A DNA stretch of 64,000 nt, from positions 62,001 through 126,000 of the forward strand of contig JAVKMO010000007.1 of the NCBI GenBank assembly GCA_031539345.1, written 5' to 3'. The notes below the pieces were generated by a model, which was not told the DNA's origin, ran no database searches, and saw nothing but the letters and a program-made list of their open reading frames with translations. The position numbers and the translations under genes were made by a program. Shown piece by piece: positions 17,333 to 27,485 of the stretch. Source of the DNA: JAVKMO01 sp031539345. GTDB lineage: Bacteria > Bacteroidota > Bacteroidia > Chitinophagales > Chitinophagaceae. The stretch's first letter is position 1. Every line of letters begins with the position of its first letter.

Positions 17333-18849
17333 TCGCCTATTGTTTTAAAAATTCTTTTCCACTGAATACCATTTGCATTTTTACTAAACCATACCAGCAT
17401 CGGCTTTCCTACAATATGGTCTTCTGGCACAAAGCCCCAAAAACGAGAATCCAAAGAATTGTGTCTATTATCTCCCATCATCCAAAAATAATTCAATTCA
17501 AATGTGTATTGATTTGTTTTAATTCCATTGATAGTAAACGTGCTATCATTTATTTTTTGTATCGATTTTTTTTCATACACATTGATTACTCGTTCATAAA
17601 AATCATAATTATTTGAAGTGATGGTGATGGTCGAGCCACGCTTTGGAATCCATATTGGACCATAATTATTTTCAGTCCAATTGGTTGTTAGCGTGCTATA
17701 AAATGGAAATAAATCTTCGCTTCTGGCTTCTGTTTTCATTGCAATTGAAGTAACATGAGGATTACGTTGTAAGCGTTGCAAAGCCGTTTGAGTTAGTGTT
17801 AAAATTGTTTTAGGTTTAAAGTCTATGGCAGAAATATCTTGTTCTGTCATTTCTAAACTGTCTTTTAAAAAATCTTCATTGTAAATATTATTATTCGTTT
17901 CTACCCAATATTTCATTTGTGCATGACGAGGCATTGGTGATAAAACATGGTTAATATAAACTTGTCCATCTTTAATTTGCAGTGTGTCTCCTGCAATACC
18001 AACGCAACGTTTAATAAAATTTTCTTTTTTGTCCGTAGGGCGAACAACAAGTGGAAACTCGCTTGCACGCTGATTAAATTCTGCTCGACCCAAATCTCTT
18101 ACAACTTGATAATACGTATATGCCGACTGAAATTCAGGGCGGTTGATTACCGTATCACCAACAGGAAAATTAAATACAACAGCATCTCCCCTTTTTACTT
18201 CTGTTGCAAACCAACGGATATAAGGAATTGAAACGAGTGTTGAATAAGATGAAGCCGTTTCTGAAAAAGGCATTGTATGTTGAACAAATGGTAATGAAAG
18301 CGGCGTATTGGGCAATCGCACGCCATAATTAAATTTTGTAACAAACAAATAATCACCGACCATTAAAGATTTTTCCATTGAAGGCGTTGGAATAACAAAT
18401 GCCTCAAAAACAAAAACCTTCACTACGTGTGCAAAAATTGCAGCATATAAAAGTGCATCTATCCATTCTCTCAAAACAGATTTTTTTTCACTATTCGTTT
18501 CTTCTACAGTTTTTAATTTTAGATTTTTATCAGCAGAAAAAAGTGCATATCCAAGAACTGGAGCTATAAACGTAATACAGCTATCCAGCCATTTTGTTCT
18601 GCCTATTTTTTTTGTAAAATCGATTAACAAATTGATCGACGCAAACCAACCAGCAATGGGAATAAATTGTAAATAAAACCAATACCGTGGCGTGTTTGTA
18701 AGACGAACAATATGCCATGTATTCACAAAAGGCAAAGCAACTTGCTTGTCGTCTAACTGAAGTTGCCTAAATATCTTTTTAAGAAAAGGTATTGGCAAGG
18801 CAACAAAATAAAGTTGTATAAAATAAATAACGAGTAAGTGAAAAAGCAT
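17329..18849 (-). CDS. lepB: Signal peptidase I (long Bacteroidota form)
   Basis: A 506-aa membrane serine peptidase that removes signal peptides from exported proteins. N-terminal hydrophobic segments (residues about 1-20, 55-105) precede a membrane anchor at 130-152 and the catalytic box PTPSMEKSL with nucleophile Ser157. The general-base Lys280 is in FIKRCVGIAGDTL, and the C-terminal box MMGDNRHNSLDSRFWGFV is near residue 465. A large insertion between the Lys box and the last box is normal in this phylum. It heads a string with dcd and EVE, 12 nt downstream of bcp. Confidence 0.95.
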   Translation of the reverse strand: MLFHLLVIYFIQLYFVALPIPFLKKIFRQLQLDDKQVALPFVNTWHIVRLTNTPRYWFYLQFIPIAGWFASINLLIDFTKKIGRTKWLDSCITFIAPVLGYALFSADKNLKLKTVEETNSEKKSVLREWIDALLYAAIFAHVVKVFVFEAFVIPTPSMEKSLMVGDYLFVTKFNYGVRLPNTPLSLPFVQHTMPFSETASSYSTLVSIPYIRWFATEVKRGDAVVFNFPVGDTVINRPEFQSAYTYYQVVRDLGRAEFNQRASEFPLVVRPTDKKENFIKRCVGIAGDTLQIKDGQVYINHVLSPMPRHAQMKYWVETNNNIYNEDFLKDSLEMTEQDISAIDFKPKTILTLTQTALQRLQRNPHVTSIAMKTEARSEDLFPFYSTLTTNWTENNYGPIWIPKRGSTITITSNNYDFYERVINVYEKKSIQKINDSTFTINGIKTNQYTFELNYFWMMGDNRHNSLDSRFWGFVPEDHIVGKPMLVWFSKNANGIQWKRIFKTIGE

Positions 18850-18861
18850 TGTTATACGATT

Positions 18862-19422
18862 TTAAAAAAACATCAATTTTCTTTTTTTCTTTTTTTCTTC
18901 TTGTGCAGGCTGTATTGGGCGTTCTTGTTGTGGCTGAGTATTATACCATAAACGGAGAATTTCTTCTGCATGTTGGCGTGTATCAGGGCTAGTAATAATA
19001 TGTTCTATAATGCCTTTTTCATTGATTAAAAATGTAGTGCGTTTACTCATTCCTAATGCAGCCATTTCTACACCATAAAGTTTTGTAATCGTTTTGTCTG
19101 CATCAGCAATAATAGAAAACGGAAGTTGATAGTCCGCACTAAATTTTTCATGGCTGCTGACATTATCGGTACTAATACCAAGCACTACAATGCCTTTATC
19201 CGTAAGCGTTTTCATGTTGTCTCGCAAATTACAAGCTTGAGCTGTACAACCTGGCGTATTATCTTTTGGATAAAAATAAACGACTATTTTTTGTCCTGCA
19301 TAATCAGATAAAGAAATCTTTTTTTTGTGTTGATTGTCGCCAGAAAATTGAGGTGCAATAGTTCCTACAGCAAGTTGTGGAACAAAGAAGAGTTTAAAAA
19401 GTGTAGATAAGAACATAGACAA
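18862..19422 (-). CDS. bcp: Thioredoxin-dependent peroxiredoxin, Bcp/PrxQ type
   Basis: A 186-aa peroxiredoxin that reduces hydroperoxides using thioredoxin. The catalytic motif YPKDNTPGCTAQACNLRDN has the peroxidatic Cys59 and, five residues on, the resolving Cys64, the atypical 2-Cys PrxQ arrangement. Unusually, it has a hydrophobic N-terminal stretch (residues 1-20) and a Gln/Glu/Lys-rich C-terminal tail ending KKKKRKLMFF. These may be membrane or peripheral targeting extras, or the real start may lie later in the frame. Confidence 0.9.
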   Translation of the reverse strand: MSMFLSTLFKLFFVPQLAVGTIAPQFSGDNQHKKKISLSDYAGQKIVVYFYPKDNTPGCTAQACNLRDNMKTLTDKGIVVLGISTDNVSSHEKFSADYQLPFSIIADADKTITKLYGVEMAALGMSKRTTFLINEKGIIEHIITSPDTRQHAEEILRLWYNTQPQQERPIQPAQEEKKKKRKLMFF

Positions 19423-19561
19423 GAAAAAAAAATGAACAAAAAAGTGAGGGTTATTTTAATAATGCGTGAAACTATTAAAGAAAAATAGAAAACCGAATTT
19501 TAGAATACACGAAAACGTACATGATGTGAAAAAATATTCTCGTTGTTATTTGACTTTACTC

Positions 19562-20899
19562 TTATTTTAAAACTTGAACAAGCACTTTAGTAATACGATA
19601 ATTTTGAACTTGTAAAATGGTGAATTTTAAGCTGTTCCATATCATACTTTCTTTTTCATTGGGAATTGTTTGAAAAAGTTCTAACAACAGCCCTGCCAAA
19701 GAGTCGCTATCATTTCTAATTTCATTAAAATAAGCGATAGGAATATTTAAAAAAGTAGCAAAATCTTGAATAGAAGTTTTGGCATCAAATTCATATTTTG
19801 TTTTGTCTATTTTTTTAATGTTGATTTCTTGTTCATCAAATTCATCTTTAATGTCGCCTACAATTTCTTCTACAATGTCTTCAAAAGAAATAAACCCTTG
19901 CGTAACGCCAAATTCATCAACAACAATAGCCACATTAGCGTGTTCTTCTTGTAAATTTTGCAAACAAAATTCCAAACTTTGATTTTCCAAAACAAAGAGC
20001 GGTTTATGCAATAAAGTCGTCCATTTGAAGGTTGTTTTTTTATGCAAATGAGCCAACAATTTTTTGGTGTTTAATATGCCAATGATATTGTCTATACTGC
20101 CTTTGTAAACAGGAATACGAGAATATTGCGACTCTACAATCTCTTTCTTTACAGCACTAAAACTGACGTCTTGCGACAAGGCTTTGATGTCGATTTTAGA
20201 TTTCATAATTTGCTTTACCGTCTTGTGCTTAAAATCCATAATGGAGCTAATGAGCAGCAGTTCTTCTTTTTTGTCTTCTTTATCGCTGGTTAATTCTATT
20301 GCATGCTTAAGTTCATCAATATGATTCACATCGGCAGAATTTTGATAAACAGATAGTTTCTTTTCGATGAAAGAAGCCATTTTATTGAGGTGTTTTGCAA
20401 CACGACGAAATGAAGCGAATAGCAATAAAATAATCGGCAAACTATTTAAAGCAAATTTAATATTTTGTTTAAAAGCCAATGTTTTCGGCAATACTTCCGA
20501 GAAAAAAATAATCACAAAAATTTCTATGCCAATTTTTAAAATTGTGAGATACAATTCATTCTGCAAAAAATGAGCTAAAAATTTTTCTAACCGAATATTG
20601 ATGAGTAAAACAATAAAAATATTCGTCAGCGTATTACCAATAATAAGTACAGAAAGAAGTTCTTTTGGTGAGGCGAGTAGATGTAAAATTTTCTTTCCTC
20701 GATAATCGGCAGCAATTTTTTTAAGGTCGTCTCGATTTAATGAAAACAACGCTACTTCTGCTCCAGAAATAACAAAGGACAAAAAAATTAAAGAAAGAAA
20801 AAGAAAAAACAAAAGAGAAACCTTTGTTAATTCTATAGGATTAGCTTGTAAAAAGCTGCTAAAAAAAATGGAATTCAAAAAAATGGGATCAGGATCCAC
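19562..20899 (-). CDS. gldE: GldE-like CBS-domain membrane protein (HlyC/CorC family)
   Basis: A 445-aa protein. An N-terminal DUF21 region with about four membrane helices (including LSFVISGAEVALFSLNRDDL) is followed by two CBS domains (about 200-330, for example MKSKIDIKALSQD and VAIVVDEFGVTQGFISFEDIVEEIVG) and a C-terminal transporter-associated CorC_HlyC domain. GldE is required for gliding or for GldD overexpression effects in Flavobacterium. The location directly after ssb matches the gld locus layout. No gldD follows, so the exact role in this organism is uncertain; cation transport is the alternative. Confidence 0.8.
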   Translation of the reverse strand: MDPDPIFLNSIFFSSFLQANPIELTKVSLLFFLFLSLIFLSFVISGAEVALFSLNRDDLKKIAADYRGKKILHLLASPKELLSVLIIGNTLTNIFIVLLINIRLEKFLAHFLQNELYLTILKIGIEIFVIIFFSEVLPKTLAFKQNIKFALNSLPIILLLFASFRRVAKHLNKMASFIEKKLSVYQNSADVNHIDELKHAIELTSDKEDKKEELLLISSIMDFKHKTVKQIMKSKIDIKALSQDVSFSAVKKEIVESQYSRIPVYKGSIDNIIGILNTKKLLAHLHKKTTFKWTTLLHKPLFVLENQSLEFCLQNLQEEHANVAIVVDEFGVTQGFISFEDIVEEIVGDIKDEFDEQEINIKKIDKTKYEFDAKTSIQDFATFLNIPIAYFNEIRNDSDSLAGLLLELFQTIPNEKESMIWNSLKFTILQVQNYRITKVLVQVLK

Positions 20900-20911
20900 G
20901 AAAGAATAAAT

Positions 20912-21301
20912 TTAAAAAGCTAAATCGTCGTCATGTAAAGGTGAAGTATCGTCATCGCTTTTAATTGCAGATTTTTTATCGAGCATAATTAAATTTTCAC
21001 CTACAATTTCTGTGGCATATTTTTTTACTCCGTCTTTGTCTTCCCAATTGCGTGTGCGTAATCTGCCTTCGATATAAACCAAACTTGCTTTATGCAAAAA
21101 TTTATGTGCTAATTCTGCGAGTCCTCTCCATAAGACAACATTATGCCATTCTGTTTGAGAAACAAGTTTTCCTGTTTTATCTTTAAACGTTTCTGTTGTT
21201 GCTAAAGGGAATTTTACAACAGCGATATTTCCTTCTAAATATTGAACTTCAGGGTCTTTTCCTAAATTTCCGATAAGTGTTACCTTGTTAATACCTCGCA
21301 T
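20912..21301 (-). CDS. ssb: Single-stranded DNA-binding protein
   Basis: A 129-aa OB-fold SSB. It opens MRGINKVTLIGNLGKDPEV, contains the aromatic/basic DNA-binding pattern TEWHNVVLWRGLAELAHKFLHKASLVYIEGRL, and ends in an acidic tail DDDLAF close to the usual DDDIPF that recruits partner proteins. It is 12 nt upstream of the gldE-like gene, a conserved neighbour pair in Bacteroidota. Confidence 0.97.
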   Translation of the reverse strand: MRGINKVTLIGNLGKDPEVQYLEGNIAVVKFPLATTETFKDKTGKLVSQTEWHNVVLWRGLAELAHKFLHKASLVYIEGRLRTRNWEDKDGVKKYATEIVGENLIMLDKKSAIKSDDDTSPLHDDDLAF

Positions 21302-21344
21302 AGCATATATTTTTAAGCGTAAATAAGTAAAGTGAAATAAGGAA

Positions 21345-22331
21345 TTATTTTTTAATGTACATCACTTCTTTGACTGCTTTAACGACTTTATCCACATCGG
21401 GCAAATAGGCTTTTACTAAATTGGGTGCATAGTGCATTGGTGCATCAGCACTCGTAATTCTTAAGATTGGTGCGTCTAAATAATCAAAACCTTCTTTTTG
21501 AATTCGATAAGCAATTTCAGACGATATCGAACACATTGGCCATTGTTCTTCAACAATGACAAGGCGGTTTGTTTTTTGCACAGACGCTAATATAGTATGC
21601 CAATCGAGTGGTTTGATTGTCCTTAAATCAACTACTTCTGCACTAATATTTTCTTTTTCTAATTCTTCTGCGGCGCTCAATGCAACTTTCATCATTTTAC
21701 TGAATGAAACAATCGTTACATCAGTGCCTGTTCTTTTCACATCTGCTTTTCCAATTGGTAGTAAGTATTCTCCGTCTGGCACTTCAAATTTATCGCCATA
21801 CATCAATTCGCTTTCTAAAAACATAACAGGATCCTCGTCTCTAATAGCAGCTTTTAATAATCCCTTTGCATCATAAGCGTTCGAAGGTGCGATGACTTTA
21901 ATGCCAGGAATATTGGCTAAATAACTTTCAAACGCAGTTGAATGTTGTGCACCTAATTGCCCTGCAGAACCATTTGGCCCACGAAATACGATAGGGCAAG
22001 ATATTTGTCCGCCACTCATCGCCAACATTTTTGATGCTGTATTTAAAATTTGGTCTAATGCTAAAACGGCAAAATTCCATGTCATGTATTCTACAATTGG
22101 TCGCAAATCATTTTGTGCTGCACCAACTGCAATTGCCGTAAAACCTAATTCTGAAATCGGCGTGTCTAAAATTCTTTTAGGACCAAATTCTGCTAACATA
22201 CCTTGGCTCACTTTATATGCACCGTTGTATTCAGCCACTTCTTCGCCCAATAAAAAAACATTGTTGTCTCTTCTCATTTCTTCGGACATTGCTTCTCGAA
22301 GCGCTTCTCGGATATTGATAATTCTACTCAT
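21345..22331 (-). CDS. pdhB: Pyruvate dehydrogenase E1 component, beta subunit
   Basis: A 328-aa transketolase-type beta subunit. REALREAMSEEMRRD at the start, LLGEEVAEYNGAYKVSQG, and RILDTPISELGFTAIAVGAA are the cofactor- and interface-forming motifs. FRGPNGSAGQLGAQHS fits the pyruvate rather than branched-chain enzymes. It works with an E1-alpha subunit and a dihydrolipoyl transacetylase, neither of which is in the window. It is a free-standing gene, 43 nt upstream of ssb. Confidence 0.93.
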   Translation of the reverse strand: MSRIINIREALREAMSEEMRRDNNVFLLGEEVAEYNGAYKVSQGMLAEFGPKRILDTPISELGFTAIAVGAAQNDLRPIVEYMTWNFAVLALDQILNTASKMLAMSGGQISCPIVFRGPNGSAGQLGAQHSTAFESYLANIPGIKVIAPSNAYDAKGLLKAAIRDEDPVMFLESELMYGDKFEVPDGEYLLPIGKADVKRTGTDVTIVSFSKMMKVALSAAEELEKENISAEVVDLRTIKPLDWHTILASVQKTNRLVIVEEQWPMCSISSEIAYRIQKEGFDYLDAPILRITSADAPMHYAPNLVKAYLPDVDKVVKAVKEVMYIKK

Positions 22332-22377
22332 ACGATATCTTGATTTTTAAAATAATAGACTATAATTTTTGCTTTTT

Positions 22378-22917
22378 TTATTCATTGTAAAAATAAACCC
22401 TATAACAAGCTCCTATTTCTAACCGCTTTTTAATATTGAAAAGAATGACATCTGCATGGCTTTTACCCTTTACATATTTTTTAATATAAAAGTTTTTTGC
22501 ATCTTCTACTTCTACCATTTCGTATTGCGCTTCATTCAACTCTTCTTCTATGGCAAGTATTCTTTCTTTGTTTGTGAATTGATACAAAAGTGCTTTCTCT
22601 TTTAATTTCGCTTTAGGGGTAAATCGCATAAGACCTAAGCCCATAATACAAGTGGTTGAGCTGTCATGATATTGTTCTCCTATTGTTGATGACGGTAGTT
22701 GATAAAAGATATCGACCAAATAGTTTTTATGAAAATAAGGCACGTCACCAACTAATGCAAGTGTTGGATATTTAGTTTGAATAGTGGTCGCCGAAAGTTT
22801 AAAAATTGTTGAGACTTCTGAATAAGTCAGAAAGTTCGTACTTTGAGCAAAAAGAGAAGAATATAAAAGTGAAATGCCAAAAACAATTGTCAATATTGGA
22901 CGAAAAGAAAAAGTCAT
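22378..22917 (-). CDS. Exported protein of unknown function
   Basis: A 179-aa protein with a clear signal peptide (TFSFRPILTIVFGISLLYSSLFAQ, cleavage near residue 25). The mature part is about 155 aa, mixed alpha/beta, with two Cys and a Lys/Glu-rich middle segment (about 105-140). I do not recognise a family. It shares the strand of pdhB and could be transcribed with it, 46 nt apart. Confidence 0.7.
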   Translation of the reverse strand: MTFSFRPILTIVFGISLLYSSLFAQSTNFLTYSEVSTIFKLSATTIQTKYPTLALVGDVPYFHKNYLVDIFYQLPSSTIGEQYHDSSTTCIMGLGLMRFTPKAKLKEKALLYQFTNKERILAIEEELNEAQYEMVEVEDAKNFYIKKYVKGKSHADVILFNIKKRLEIGACYRVYFYNE

Positions 22918-23043
22918 TTGAATATTTTAAATTTAAATGTAAGAGCATTAAAAATAAGCATATAATATAAGTTTCATTTCTGAGCGTTATCGAAAATAGT
23001 TTTTTTTGGAATAATAACTTCGCAAAATTGACTTTTAGATTTT

Positions 23044-26000
23044 TTAACTCAATAGAAAATCGATGTCTTCAATATCCATTTTTTGCAATAAACTTTCTTC
23101 TTTTTCTATAATTTCATTGTTCAAGGCAATCTTTTTTTGTTGTAACAAAACAATTTTTTCTTCTACCGTATTTTTACAAATGAGCTTACTTGCAATAATT
23201 TTTTTTGTTTGACCTATTCTGTGTGTTCTATCAATCGCTTGTGCCTCTATAGCAGGGTTCCACCATGGGTCAATAATATAGACATAATCAGCTGCTGTAA
23301 GCGTTAACCCTAAGCCCCCAGCTTTTAAAGAGATTAAAAAAACTTTTGATTTACCTTCATTTTGAAATCTGTCTATCGCCTCTTTTCTTTTTGTAATACT
23401 TAACGACCCATCTAAATATTCATAAGGCACTTTATGCTTAATCAAAGAATCTTTGATTAAATCTAACATTCCCAAAAACTGCGAAAACACTAAAATTTTA
23501 TGTGACTGTACATTTTCTAGAATATTGCTAATAAGAATGTCATTTTTAATTGACACACGCGGTAAAGCAGTGGACGTTTTAATCAGTGCTGGCGTGTTAC
23601 AAATTTGACGTAGCATTAATAAGGCTTGTAAAATATGGAACTTAGATTTTCCAATACCGTCTTTTTTGATTTTCCCTAATAATGTATTTCTAAATTCATT
23701 TTTATACGTCTCATAAATTTTCCTTTGTTCAGGTTCCATTTCGCAGTAAATTGTGCTTACTGTTTTTTCTGGTAACTCTGGCGACACTTCTTCTTTTGTT
23801 CTTCTTAAAATTAATGGCTGTAATATTTTGCGGAGCATGTTTTTAATTTCATAGTCTCCAAATTTATCGATAGGCGTAGAAAATTGATTCTTAAACCAAT
23901 TTAAACTTCCAAACATACCGTGATTTAAAAAACTCATTTGAGCAAACATATCGACAGTATTATTCTGCAATGGCGTACCCGACAAACAAAGTTTGTTTTT
24001 GGCGTTCAGTTTTAATAAGGTTTGATAAGTTTTGCTTTGAGGGTTTTTAATGTTTTGTGATTCGTCTAAAACAATGTAATCAAAATCGAATTGCTTAAAA
24101 AACTGAAAATCATTTCTAATCGTACCATAAGTAGTAATAATTAAATTTTGATTGATATTTTTCAATTGTGCTTTTGATTGCCTGTCCTTTCCGTGATAAA
24201 ACAAATAGCTTAAATCAGGGGTGAATTTTTCAATCTCACTTGACCATGTATGCGTAAGTGATGTTGGACACACAACAAGGGCTAATAATTGTTTCTTTTT
24301 CGATTTGTACAAACTCAATATAGCGAGTGATTGCAATGTTTTCCCCAAGCCCATATCATCAGACAACAAGCCATTACAATTCTTTGAAATTAAATTATCT
24401 GCCCATTTGACGCTTTCAATTTGAAAGTTTCTGAGTACATCATTTAATCCATACGGTAAAGCAAATTTTTTGTTTTGTGGAACTGCCAATTCTTTGATTC
24501 GTTCATTCCAGTTAATACTTAAATAGGCTTTGTCTTCTTCTTTTTCGATATACTGTAAAATGCCGATTTGACTATTTTGTAGCTTTAATGCATTTTTACT
24601 TTGGCGTTCGGCTAATGCAAATAATACCTTGTATTTTTTTATCCAATTGACAGGCAAAGCAACAACTTTGTTGTTACCAAGGTGAATCAAATTACTTTCA
24701 GATTTAAACATTTGCACCAATTCATCAATGCCAATTTCTTGGTCATCTAATTCTACTTTAATGCCAACGTCTAACCAGTCTATACCACTCTTAATATCCA
24801 AAGAAACTTTAGGCGATTTTTCTACTGGCGTAAAGTCTTTCAGTAATTCTATGCCAGAGATAGTGATATTTTTTTCTTTAATTTTTTCTAAAAAAGTTAA
24901 AAACCAACTGTTCAGTAATGCATCTGATTTTTTAATAAAAAATTTGTAATCCGAAAAATCATTTTCTACAATCTCCCATCTTTCTGAAAGCGATTCTATA
25001 TAACTAAACAAGGCTTCTTCATCTTTTTTATCCCTTTCTACCAAAACAGATTCGCCTTTTTTATCAGTATAGATTAAGTGATTACTTTTATTGTATTCAA
25101 CCGTAAAATCACCATAAGTAAATTGTAAGGTTAAATAAATATACTCTTCATTTTCTTTGATAACAAGGTGATTACTTGTTTTTTCTAACACCAAAACTTT
25201 GACTAATTTTTCATCAAATTCAAATTCATACGAATCGATAAAGGGCATTAACTTAGTTTGAAAGATTTCTTTCCATCGGTCTGCGAAAACAGTTTCTTGC
25301 TGCAAATTTTCTATCAACAATAACATTTCTGCAATGCGTTCGTTTTTCCAAAAAAACAATTCTCTGTTTTGATAAAAATAAAACTTATGTGATTGAGACA
25401 GTTTATCAATGGCAACGCGCTTGTTTGTTAATTGTACAAAGACTTCAAAATTTAGTTTTTTATTGTCTTTCACAATTTTAATGATAGGCGAGATTCTTTT
25501 TGAGGCAAAATAAAAAGGCTGTAAGTCAGCAAGTTTTTCTTTTGGTTTTTGAGCAACAAAAATGGGAATTTTATAAAAATTTTGATTGCACAATCTCTCT
25601 AGTTGCTTGAAATAATAAGTATAAAAATAGGTTCTTAATTTAGGCGGAATTGATTTTTCTTCATAATAAATAACATCGGTTTCTTCTTTTGTAGAAAAAT
25701 GTATTTTTTGAAAATTTTTAGTTGCTTCTACAAGACTAATTTTAGCAATGTCTTTTATAATTTCTTTGTCGCTACGCTGAAATAAAACGAGTAAGTTTTT
25801 ATCTTGTTTGTCTAATCGAGACACGCGTCCGTCTTCTTTCAAAAGAATTTCTATCTCAAAAAATGGAAAGCTATTCACCGAATCGTCTAATAAAATTCCA
25901 TATAATGTAGAAGCAGGAAGGTTGATTTTTGACACGAGGTTTTCTAATTGCAAATTAGACAAAGTTGCCGTTGCTTGTGGGGTAACTTTCAGTTTTATTT

Positions 26001-26823
26001 TTTTTGCATCACTTTCATCAAACTCAAGATGGTCCTCTTTTTCAGGGTCTTTTTGATTTTCGTAATAATAATCCAACAACATTTCTTTTTCTGCCTCAAA
26101 GTCTCTAATTTCAGAAAAATAATCTGCACCATATCTTCCCAAAATTTGCAAAAACAACATCAATTTATGTGTGCAAAGAGGGGCTTCAGTTTCGCTGCAA
26201 GTACAAGACGTTTCAAATTCTTTATTCGTATTAAAAAAAATTGTCAAAAGGTGTTTTTCATCATTCGAGACTTTAAATTCACCAGTTACTTTACTTTGTT
26301 CTGATTCTAAAATGCGTACTTTTTTTGTTGTTAAAAATTCTTGTGCTTGACGGTAAATGTCATCAGTAGCGTAACTTTTTAATTTTCTAATATCAATGTT
26401 TTTCATGCCAATAATGGTATGACTTTGTTGATATGTAGGATTCGGGTTGGCAACAACATATTTATCAACAACACTCATCAATAAAAACAGTGTGCCGATT
26501 TTATGCTTACAGAGATAATGTGATTTAGAGTTACAATTACAGCGGATAAAGATTCTTTTGACGTCGTTGTAATTTCGTATTGTTACTTTATAGAAAAAGT
26601 TATACGTATCATCTTTCACCTTTGTTGTCAGGGTATGAAGATTGTTGTCTTGTTCTACAATACTAATATTGGACGTTTTGAAAATTTTCTTTCCTTTTAT
26701 CAAGGCTTCTTCGTACGAGTTGGCGTAGAGGTATTTCAACAATAATTTAGACAGCATAGACTTGAAGTAAGCCGCTAAATTATATTTTATTTTTAATGAA
26801 ACCCTACCTCTATTAGATGTCAT
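23044..26823 (-). CDS. SNF2/Rad54-family DNA-dependent ATPase with two SWIM zinc motifs
   Basis: A 1259-aa protein. The C-terminal third is a full SNF2 ATPase: Walker A in DDMGLGKTLQSLAIL (near residue 825), the Walker B/II box DESQNIKN (near 920; the common form is DEAQ), motif III LSGTPLQNN, and the helicase C lobe with SLKAGGLGLTLTAADYVYI and HRIGQTKK. The N-terminus has two CxC...CxH SWIM motifs: C95/C97/C105/H107 and C207/C209/C217/H219. The middle is long and unassigned. Bacterial SWIM-SNF2 proteins are thought to remodel protein-DNA complexes in transcription or repair. The frame begins with 22 residues before MLSKLLLKY, a plausible alternative start. Confidence 0.92.
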   Translation of the reverse strand: MTSNRGRVSLKIKYNLAAYFKSMLSKLLLKYLYANSYEEALIKGKKIFKTSNISIVEQDNNLHTLTTKVKDDTYNFFYKVTIRNYNDVKRIFIRCNCNSKSHYLCKHKIGTLFLLMSVVDKYVVANPNPTYQQSHTIIGMKNIDIRKLKSYATDDIYRQAQEFLTTKKVRILESEQSKVTGEFKVSNDEKHLLTIFFNTNKEFETSCTCSETEAPLCTHKLMLFLQILGRYGADYFSEIRDFEAEKEMLLDYYYENQKDPEKEDHLEFDESDAKKIKLKVTPQATATLSNLQLENLVSKINLPASTLYGILLDDSVNSFPFFEIEILLKEDGRVSRLDKQDKNLLVLFQRSDKEIIKDIAKISLVEATKNFQKIHFSTKEETDVIYYEEKSIPPKLRTYFYTYYFKQLERLCNQNFYKIPIFVAQKPKEKLADLQPFYFASKRISPIIKIVKDNKKLNFEVFVQLTNKRVAIDKLSQSHKFYFYQNRELFFWKNERIAEMLLLIENLQQETVFADRWKEIFQTKLMPFIDSYEFEFDEKLVKVLVLEKTSNHLVIKENEEYIYLTLQFTYGDFTVEYNKSNHLIYTDKKGESVLVERDKKDEEALFSYIESLSERWEIVENDFSDYKFFIKKSDALLNSWFLTFLEKIKEKNITISGIELLKDFTPVEKSPKVSLDIKSGIDWLDVGIKVELDDQEIGIDELVQMFKSESNLIHLGNNKVVALPVNWIKKYKVLFALAERQSKNALKLQNSQIGILQYIEKEEDKAYLSINWNERIKELAVPQNKKFALPYGLNDVLRNFQIESVKWADNLISKNCNGLLSDDMGLGKTLQSLAILSLYKSKKKQLLALVVCPTSLTHTWSSEIEKFTPDLSYLFYHGKDRQSKAQLKNINQNLIITTYGTIRNDFQFFKQFDFDYIVLDESQNIKNPQSKTYQTLLKLNAKNKLCLSGTPLQNNTVDMFAQMSFLNHGMFGSLNWFKNQFSTPIDKFGDYEIKNMLRKILQPLILRRTKEEVSPELPEKTVSTIYCEMEPEQRKIYETYKNEFRNTLLGKIKKDGIGKSKFHILQALLMLRQICNTPALIKTSTALPRVSIKNDILISNILENVQSHKILVFSQFLGMLDLIKDSLIKHKVPYEYLDGSLSITKRKEAIDRFQNEGKSKVFLISLKAGGLGLTLTAADYVYIIDPWWNPAIEAQAIDRTHRIGQTKKIIASKLICKNTVEEKIVLLQQKKIALNNEIIEKEESLLQKMDIEDIDFLLS

Positions 26824-26900
26824 CTAAAAATATAAACAGCAATAGGCCAAAGTCGTCATAAAGTTTTCTTTTATAGGCTCTCACTCTTTCAATATTTTCT

Positions 26901-27470
26901 ATGCAAACACTTTTATTGCCTACTTATTGTGCTTCTATTTCCACATTTTCCCGTATATACCAAAGTCAATCAATTTGTATTAATGAAAACATGAAATGGA
27001 ATAAAAATTTGCATTTAAATCGATGTACAGTTTTAAGTTCTCAGGGTGATTTGTTTTTATCTGTTCCTTTGGCGGGGGGGCGAAATCAAAAAACGCCCTT
27101 GAAAGACATGAAGATTTTTTATGGAGACAATTGGATATTGCATCATCAAAAAACACTTCAAACGTGTTATGCAAAAGCACCTTGGTTTGATTATTTAATT
27201 GATGACTTGAATGAAATTTTAAATCAAAAGCATACTTATTTGTTAGACCTTAATCTTGCCTTATTGTCGCATTTTATGAATTGTTTGCAACAACCATTTC
27301 GGATTGATGCTACAACGAACATAGAAATAAAAGAAGACAAAACAATAGCGACAGACTTGTTGTATCATCAAATTTTTGAAAATAAAAAGGGCAGTAACGC
27401 TGATGTCAGCATTTTAGATTTGCTCTTCAATGAGGGAAAAAATGCTCGCCAATTATTGACTTTACCGTAG
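26901..27470 (+). CDS. WbqC-family protein
   Basis: A 189-aa protein of the WbqC-like family: LLLPTYCASISTF near the N-terminus, INENMKWNKNLHLNRC, LFLSVPLAGGRNQKTPLKDM with the conserved Gly-Gly/basic patch, and APWFDYLIDDLNEIL. Family members are linked to O-antigen or polysaccharide loci but have no proven activity. The gene is divergent from the SNF2 gene (78 nt apart) and convergent with prmA (15 nt apart). It stands alone. Confidence 0.85.
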   Translation: MQTLLLPTYCASISTFSRIYQSQSICINENMKWNKNLHLNRCTVLSSQGDLFLSVPLAGGRNQKTPLKDMKIFYGDNWILHHQKTLQTCYAKAPWFDYLIDDLNEILNQKHTYLLDLNLALLSHFMNCLQQPFRIDATTNIEIKEDKTIATDLLYHQIFENKKGSNADVSILDLLFNEGKNARQLLTLP

Positions 27471-27485
27471 CTGTATTAAAATATT

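Noticed and set aside
17329..18849. Very long signal peptidase I as a fusion
   Set aside because: Bacteroidota SPase I is normally about 450-520 aa with the same insertion; the catalytic dyad is intact.
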